A stretch of DNA of 6,793 nucleotides from a bacterium (GTDB lineage Bacteria; Patescibacteriota; Minisyncoccia; Phycocordibacterales; UBA10002), in assembly GCA_030649775.1 (NCBI GenBank), contig JAUSFR010000026.1, positions 1 to 6,793 on the forward strand, read 5' to 3'. The notes below the pieces were generated by a model that searched no databases, was not told the DNA's origin, and worked only from the letters and a program-made list of their open reading frames with translations. The translations under genes were made by a program, and so were the position numbers. Shown here in pieces: positions 3,998-6,793 of this stretch. The number at the start of each line of letters is the position of its first letter. The first letter of the stretch is position 1.

Positions 3998-5281
3998 TTA
4001 AACTACCGCGGCTTTGCCGAGTGCCTCTCGCGGCACCTCAACCTTTCTTCCGTCCTTAAACACCACATTCCGTTTACGCTTGTAATTCATCTTCTTCACG
4101 ACGTGAAGGGGAAAGAACTCAAAATAATCTTTCTCGTCAAACCAGCCGCATTTGAAGTCGAAGAGTCGGAGTCCGGTGAGACGGCTCATCGCCATAGCAT
4201 ACCACGTCAGTTGCTCGATAGGCTGTTCTTTGGCGGCGTTCGGTTTGTAGTCAAGCAAATGCACACAGCCGTTGCGAATTTGTACAAAGTCAATGTGGCC
4301 GGTGAGCAGGTTCGGCATCGCTTCCGACCGTTTCTTCCCTTTGAGCGTAACCAAGCCGTCGTCGGTAACCTTGAATTTTAGTGCATTCTCTAAATGCGCG
4401 ACATCTTCTCTCCTTATATATACGGGGACCTCGGTTGCCACCGTGACTGAATCATTCGCGATGAAAAACCGCTGTAACTCTTCATGCCGGTGTTTGTTTT
4501 CTAAGACCGACGGCAGGACAAACTCGGCTAGCTTATTCGCAAAGTTCTCTTTGGCTTTGACTATCATATCCGCCTTATCGAATTTGCTCTTTATTTCCGA
4601 CATTCTCCCACCTTCAGAAAAATACTGGTGCGGGGTTTCGCTGGATACGTTGTCCAAGTATTCCTTGAGCGGCGTAAGGTTCCGGTTCCTAAATTCCTCA
4701 AGCATCAAATAGGTCTTGGCACGATGATACCGAAACCGATACAACTGGCGGTGTGCCATCGTGACTACCTCCACTGTTTCCGTCGGTTTGCAATACTTCA
4801 CCGCCCACGGGCGAAGACGCTCGTAGCGACAGAGTGGCTTGTACTCCTCGTACCACGCCGAGGCGGTCTGGGGGTCCGGCGCAGCTCCGAACTTTTGCTT
4901 CACGATAGAGCAGGTTTGTTCGAAGGTGAATCCGAGATTGTAGTGGCTCATGCATTCGATGACTATTTTCAATGGGAACTTCTTCCCTTTGATGTCTTTC
5001 GCCGTGAACGTGCGTCCGCACACAGGATTCCTGCATATGTAGAGCTGGGCGGTGCCGAATTTGTTGTGTCTGCGCCCACGCCGCACAAAATCTACAGACT
5101 GGCAGTAGACACATTCCGTGGGCGCGGTCAGTGCCGATGTTGCCTGTGCTTTTGCACTCGCCTCCCCTGCCGATGTTGCAACTTCGGTTTTTGGGACCAA
5201 TGCCACAGGCGTAGCCTCAACGTCGGCATTGGGACGCTCGGGACTGGGACGCTTGAACACTTTCTTTGTTTTTGCTACCAT
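3998..5281 (-). CDS. Zinc-ribbon/HTH plus PD-(D/E)XK (RecB/Cas4-like) nuclease
   Basis: The 427-aa protein has three parts. Residues 1-55 are a low-complexity Ala/Thr/Pro leader encoded partly by repeats (TEVATSA, AQATSA). Residues 57-92 form a zinc ribbon, C57-x2-C60 and C83-x4-C88, with G-x-A-Q-L-Y-I-C and G-R-T-F-T, as at the N-terminus of IS1/ISL3-type transposases; 100-150 looks like the HTH that usually follows. The C-terminal half is nuclease-like: HEELQRFF (266-273), E284 in TEVPVY, D331 in TGHID, D344-Y-K346 in LLDYKP, and Q357-x3-Y361 in EQLTWYA. This is the order of PD-(D/E)XK enzymes of the RecB/Cas4 group, and all expected acidic and lysine residues are present, so activity is plausible. 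DNA-targeted cleavage is inferred; the substrate is unknown. Confidence 0.8.
   Translation of the reverse strand: MVAKTKKVFKRPSPERPNADVEATPVALVPKTEVATSAGEASAKAQATSALTAPTECVYCQSVDFVRRGRRHNKFGTAQLYICRNPVCGRTFTAKDIKGKKFPLKIVIECMSHYNLGFTFEQTCSIVKQKFGAAPDPQTASAWYEEYKPLCRYERLRPWAVKYCKPTETVEVVTMAHRQLYRFRYHRAKTYLMLEEFRNRNLTPLKEYLDNVSSETPHQYFSEGGRMSEIKSKFDKADMIVKAKENFANKLAEFVLPSVLENKHRHEELQRFFIANDSVTVATEVPVYIRREDVAHLENALKFKVTDDGLVTLKGKKRSEAMPNLLTGHIDFVQIRNGCVHLLDYKPNAAKEQPIEQLTWYAMAMSRLTGLRLFDFKCGWFDEKDYFEFFPLHVVKKMNYKRKRNVVFKDGRKVEVPREALGKAAVV
5129..5188. repeat. Two copies of the TGCCGATGTTGC word in the nuclease leader
   Basis: TGCCGATGTTGC occurs at 5132-5143 and 5168-5179, 36 bp (12 codons) apart and in the same frame, giving ATSA twice in the protein. 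The second is part of the imperfect palindrome 5168-5188 (TGCCGA...TCGG). The same word lies in the opposite orientation in the surface-protein gene, in another reading frame, so it spreads as DNA and not as a protein motif. Confidence 0.65.
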
Positions 5282-5309
5282 ATGAGTATTCGCTTTATTT
5301 CGTAGCCGA

Positions 5310-5315
5310 ACTATA
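5310..5315 (-). promoter_or_regulatory. Possible -10 box of the nuclease gene
   Basis: The minus strand reads TATAGT, 28 nt before ATG at 5281. The -35 position (5338-5333, ATTCAA) matches poorly, but lies in the inverted repeat 5327-5361. No Shine-Dalgarno precedes ATG. Confidence 0.3.
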
Positions 5316-5326
5316 AGTAAAGCTTG

Positions 5327-5361
5327 GATTCTTTGAATGTATGGTGCTTATTCAAAGGATC
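5327..5361. repeat. 12-bp inverted repeat upstream of the nuclease gene
   Basis: GATTCTTTGAAT (5327-5338) and ATTCAAAGGATC (5350-5361) pair with one T-G mismatch, enclosing 11 bases. It overlaps the expected -35 region of the nuclease promoter and is a candidate operator, or a hairpin at the start of a plus-strand RNA. Confidence 0.5.
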
Positions 5362-5441
5362 GACGCCGTAAGGCCCCCGTGCACCGAGCCCGCTTGCGAA
5401 GTTCGGAAGTAACAAGTTGGGTGGGTATATGGTCCCCTTCG

Positions 5442-5474
5442 CAAACCGCCACGCTTCGTGGCGGTTTGTATTTT
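5442..5474 (+). terminator. Intrinsic terminator, plus strand
   Basis: A perfect stem 5442-5453/5457-5468 (CAAACCGCCACG with its complement) has a three-base loop and is followed by TATTTT. On the minus side no T-run follows, so it acts on plus-strand transcripts only. No plus-strand protein gene precedes it, which supports an RNA gene upstream. Confidence 0.6.
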
Positions 5475-5488
5475 ACTAATGTTGCTTG

Positions 5489-5540
5489 ACCCCGTTAGAG
5501 GCCGCGAGGGCTCGCAGCGTGCCTCTGCCTCTAACGGGGT
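5489..5540. repeat. Palindromic repeat with 14-bp arms and nested stems
   Basis: ACCCCGTTAGAGGC (5489-5502) and GCCTCTAACGGGGT (5527-5540) are perfectly complementary. The 24-bp centre holds GCGAG/CTCGC (5504-5508, 5511-5515) and another GCCTCT (5521-5526), so AGAGGC can pair with either of two tandem GCCTCT copies. I recall palindromes of the form CCCCGTTAGA...TCTAACGGGG as frequent in CPR genomes; not verified. Its right end contributes to the following -35 box. Confidence 0.7.
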
Positions 5541-5569
5541 TGACTTTCTCATCCAAATTTTGGTACTAT
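5540..5569 (+). promoter_or_regulatory. Plus-strand promoter for a small RNA
   Basis: TTGACT (5540-5545) and an extended -10, TG-G-TACTAT (5561-5569), have an 18-bp spacer. Expected start near 5576. The -35 begins at the edge of the palindrome 5489-5540. Confidence 0.45.
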
Positions 5570-5575
5570 GTGTAT

Positions 5576-5657
5576 ACAAGTGGCTTCGGCCTTACCCCCG
5601 CAAGGGGGAGAAAATTACGAAAAGCCGTCAGAACAATGTTCTGGCGGCTTTTCGTAA
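5576..5657 (+). ncRNA. Candidate ~80-nt structured small RNA, antisense to the pemK 3' end
   Basis: Between the promoter-like 5540-5569 and a terminator lie three successive hairpins: GGC-TTCG-GCC (5582-5591, a UUCG tetraloop), CCCCC-GCAA-GGGGG (5595-5608, a GNRA tetraloop) and the 20-bp terminator stem 5615-5657. Compact stems with stable tetraloops and a terminator are typical of small RNAs. The last 30 nt are complementary to the end of pemK, so it could act on that mRNA, or the overlap may only reflect a shared terminator. No known family is recognised and no tandem type III-antitoxin repeats are seen. Confidence 0.35.
5615..5657. terminator. Bidirectional terminator at the pemK 3' end
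   Basis: Arms 5615-5634 and 5638-5657 pair over 20 bp with a single wobble around AAT. The core GCCGTCAGAAC/GTTCTGGCGGC is flanked by A4 and T4, so it works for pemK on the minus strand and for the small RNA on the plus strand. The pemK stop (5628-5630) lies within it. Confidence 0.65.
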
Positions 5658-6011
5658 CCGCCCGAACACCTCCCTTTCAAGGAAGCCTATCTTTTCGACC
5701 AATCGTCGCGTGTCGACCACCCGAATCTGCGACAAAAGCGCCGATGCTTGTTCTTCCTGTATGATTCCCACGGGAACACGGAGCGGATGAGTGCGGCGTG
5801 ATGTCGTGAGTGGTATGACCAAACAAGTGTCCGCTCCAAATCCTCTGACGATGACTACAGGACGTAGAAAGAACTTCCCGCTCCCGTCTTGTTCAGAACC
5901 GATATTGACGCCGAGCCGACACCACCATATCTCGCGCACAGTATATAAACGTGGTTGTTCCGCGTGTGTCTGTTTCTTTGTTGTGTTCCACTTGTCAAAA
6001 TCTTTTTCCAT
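5628..6011 (-). CDS. PemK/MazF-family endoribonuclease toxin, no adjacent antitoxin
   Basis: The 127-aa protein follows the PemK pattern: VREIWWCRLGVNIGSEQDG (residues 25-43), FFLRPVVIV (47-55), VIPLTTS (65-71), and LSQIRVVDTRRLVEKIGFL (93-111), with R50, T69-T70, S94, R97 and D100 at positions usual for the family. MazF-type enzymes cut single-stranded RNA at short motifs. A CPR-type N-terminal extension of about 25 residues is present. No antitoxin frame lies in the 119 bp upstream or just downstream. GGA lies a few bases before ATG, and TAAAAT (6024-6019) seven bases before it, which would place transcription start almost at ATG; the two signals cannot both be used. Its end is encoded in the bidirectional terminator. 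Confidence 0.88.
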   Translation of the reverse strand: MEKDFDKWNTTKKQTHAEQPRLYTVREIWWCRLGVNIGSEQDGSGKFFLRPVVIVRGFGADTCLVIPLTTSRRTHPLRVPVGIIQEEQASALLSQIRVVDTRRLVEKIGFLEREVFGRLRKAARTLF

Positions 6012-6077
6012 ATTTCCTATTTTACCTCATATCACGGGAACTATTTGTGCATATATCACGCAAATCTGTAGTTTTTG

Positions 6078-6139
6078 ACCCCAACCCTCAAATTCCGTGC
6101 TACGGGGCGGGCTTGCCCGTTCAAATCTTCTTAGATTTG
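6078..6139. repeat. Repeat-rich spacer after the surface gene
   Basis: The segment has CCGT-GCT-ACGG (6098-6108), CGGGC-TT-GCCCG and CAAATCT-TCTT-AGATTTG (6122-6128, 6133-6139); the last covers the stop codon of the surface gene. The words AAATTCCGTGCTACGGGGC are, from memory, a frequent CPR repeat. No T-run follows on the minus strand, so no standard terminator is present. Confidence 0.45.
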
Positions 6140-6793
6140 TTCGGGTGTTTCGGGAGTGGTTTCGGGTGCTTCCGGTGCCGGAGTTGAAGTGTCGCTTTGC
6201 GATTCGTCGACGGGAGGTTCTGTCACTACTTCAGGCTCCGGTTCGCTTGTTGCGGGCGTCGAGGTTGCAGTCTCGGACGCTGAAGGCTCCACGGCAACAT
6301 CGGCACTGGGCGTCGCAGTGCCGATGTTGACTATGCGTTGAACACTTCCCCTATTCCCCGCTCCGTCAGTCGAATAATATTCAATCGTGTGTGTTGTTGA
6401 GCTTGCGGTACTAATTGAAATATTGCTCGCCGCTCCGACATCTACTCCGTTTACAATCGCGTAGACTCCAAGATTCGAGCTGACATTATCCGTCACACTC
6501 GCCCCCAAGTCGGCATAGCTCACGCCAACTTCCACGTTCGCAGGATTGTTTCCATTCACCACGAGCACCGGAGGTGTCGTATCCGATGCCGACGTTGACG
6601 TGACTCCTGTGGAATTCGTCCCTGTTGCCGGAGTTGAACTTGCAACATCGGCACCGGTTCCGCACGAACCGCTTTGCTTGTTCCACTCCCCATTAGTAAT
6701 CCTCACGCAATACGTTGCCCCCGTCGCAGAATCCTTCATTTCCAAACCGTTTTCCACCTTCGCCGTTCCGAAGTCTCCCACCGCCGCGGTAAT
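6131..6793 (-). CDS. C-terminus of a tail-fibre-like surface protein with DUF5011/Ig-like domain, 5' end outside window
   Basis: The frame is open at the right edge and ends with TAA at 6131-6133. The first part (AVGDFGTAKVENGLEMKDSA, YCVRITNGEW, with two Cys 15 residues apart) resembles the end of CPR tail-fibre-like proteins. After a Ser/Thr linker comes an Ig-like unit, TTPPVLVVNGNNPANVEVG ... YADLGASVTDNVSS ... HTIEYYSTDGAGNRG ... RIVNI (about 6583-6326), which matches the DUF5011 surface-domain pattern. It ends in an acidic Pro/Thr/Glu tail (PEAPETTPETPEQI) with no LPXTG or membrane anchor. Export and adhesion are inferred; the signal lies outside the window. Two copies of GCAACATCGGCA flank the Ig-like domain in frame. 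Confidence 0.85.
   Translation of the reverse strand: MTAAVGDFGTAKVENGLEMKDSATGATYCVRITNGEWNKQSGSCGTGADVASSTPATGTNSTGVTSTSASDTTPPVLVVNGNNPANVEVGVSYADLGASVTDNVSSNLGVYAIVNGVDVGAASNISISTASSTTHTIEYYSTDGAGNRGSVQRIVNIGTATPSADVAVEPSASETATSTPATSEPEPEVVTEPPVDESQSDTSTPAPEAPETTPETPEQI
6295..6329. repeat. 14-bp perfect inverted repeat built from the GCAACATCGGCA word
   Basis: CAACATCGGCACTG (6295-6308) and CAGTGCCGATGTTG (6316-6329) enclose seven bases (GGCGTCG). It encodes the junction between the Ig-like domain and the acidic tail (NIGTATPSADVA). The loop length of seven equals that of the palindrome at 904-948. Confidence 0.75.
6642..6653. repeat. GCAACATCGGCA copy before the Ig-like domain
   Basis: This exact 12-mer is in the same orientation and reading phase as the copy at 6294-6305, 348 bp (116 codons) away; both give ADVA. 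The match extends as GCAACATCGGCAC-Y-GG. A further variant with one inserted base is at 3493-3505. Confidence 0.7.

Larger units (their letters stand above)
5318..5474 (+). ncRNA. Candidate structured RNA ending at an intrinsic terminator
   Basis: No convincing protein gene occupies this stretch, but a strong plus-strand terminator closes it. Possible helices include CCGA/TCGG (5384-5387, 5403-5406) and TTGCGAAG/CTTCGCAA (5394-5401, 5437-5444), perfect over 8 bp. The latter overlaps the outer three base pairs of the terminator stem, so the two compete slightly, as in an attenuator. A weak TATAAG at 5312-5317 could start it. I do not recognise a known RNA family. The 5' end is a guess. Confidence 0.3.

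Noticed and set aside
3962..4381. Plus-strand open frame of 139 codons opposite the nuclease C-terminus
   Set aside because: Antisense to the nuclease motifs and starting inside the 48-bp palindrome; no recognisable family.
4628..5305. Plus-strand open frame of 225 codons across the nuclease gene
   Set aside because: It lies opposite the nuclease, whose frame has ordered catalytic motifs. The plus-strand protein is rich in Arg/Cys/Leu with no domain pattern.
5352..5579. Minus-strand frame of 75 codons across the repeat-rich gap
   Set aside because: It runs through a terminator and a palindrome, has no family motif and no start signals.
6122..6139. Hairpin at the surface-gene stop considered as a terminator
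   Set aside because: The stem is AT-rich and only 7 bp, and no T-run follows on the minus strand.

Overview
The window suggests a Patescibacteria/CPR genome, most likely of Parcubacteria type. Evidence: short compact genes; a MerR-like DNA-binding domain joined to a transmembrane and exported Ser/Thr-rich protein; a long tail-fibre-like surface protein ending in a bacterial Ig-like (DUF5011) domain; a PemK toxin with no partner; a four-helix-bundle (S23-type) protein; a RAYT-like Y1 transposase relative; and very many short palindromic repeats. No rRNA, tRNA or CRISPR array was seen. The lineage is inferred from gene style and was not tested by a search.

Layout. Almost all genes are on the minus strand. 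From the right: the C-terminus of a surface protein (6131-6793, 5' end outside the window); a solitary PemK/MazF toxin (5628-6011); a repeat-rich gap (5282-5627) with two possible plus-strand small RNAs, each ending in an intrinsic terminator; a 427-aa protein joining a transposase-like zinc ribbon/HTH to a RecB/Cas4-like PD-(D/E)XK nuclease (3998-5281); a nearly perfect 48-bp palindrome; a four-helix-bundle gene (3499-3939); a decayed surface-protein tail (3283-3506) cut up by repeats; and a YafQ/RelE-type toxin-antitoxin pair (2822-3222) whose 58-aa antitoxin overlaps the toxin by ATGA. The only plus-strand protein gene of good support is the RAYT-like gene (2166-2798), convergent with the toxin. 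After a 580-bp non-coding gap, the left 1.58 kb is the 5' part of the HTH-transmembrane gene, running off the left edge.

Main points. (1) The RAYT-like protein has Tyr in place of the first HUH histidine and Gln where the catalytic tyrosine is expected, yet its reading frame is intact and its promoter is consensus, with a 7-bp dyad around the -35 box. This suggests a domesticated DNA-binding protein. (2) Three genes (RAYT, antitoxin, pemK) have a -10 box 6-7 nt before ATG, so their mRNAs are probably leaderless. (3) Palindromes and a recurring 12-mer, GCAACATCGGCA, lie inside genes in different frames and orientations. Two copies flank the Ig-like domain exactly in frame. (4) The toxin is cut short by a palindrome and lacks the expected C-terminal catalytic segment. 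(5) The nuclease/zinc-ribbon fusion and the two small-RNA candidates are the best leads for something new. All functional statements rest on motif recognition by eye.
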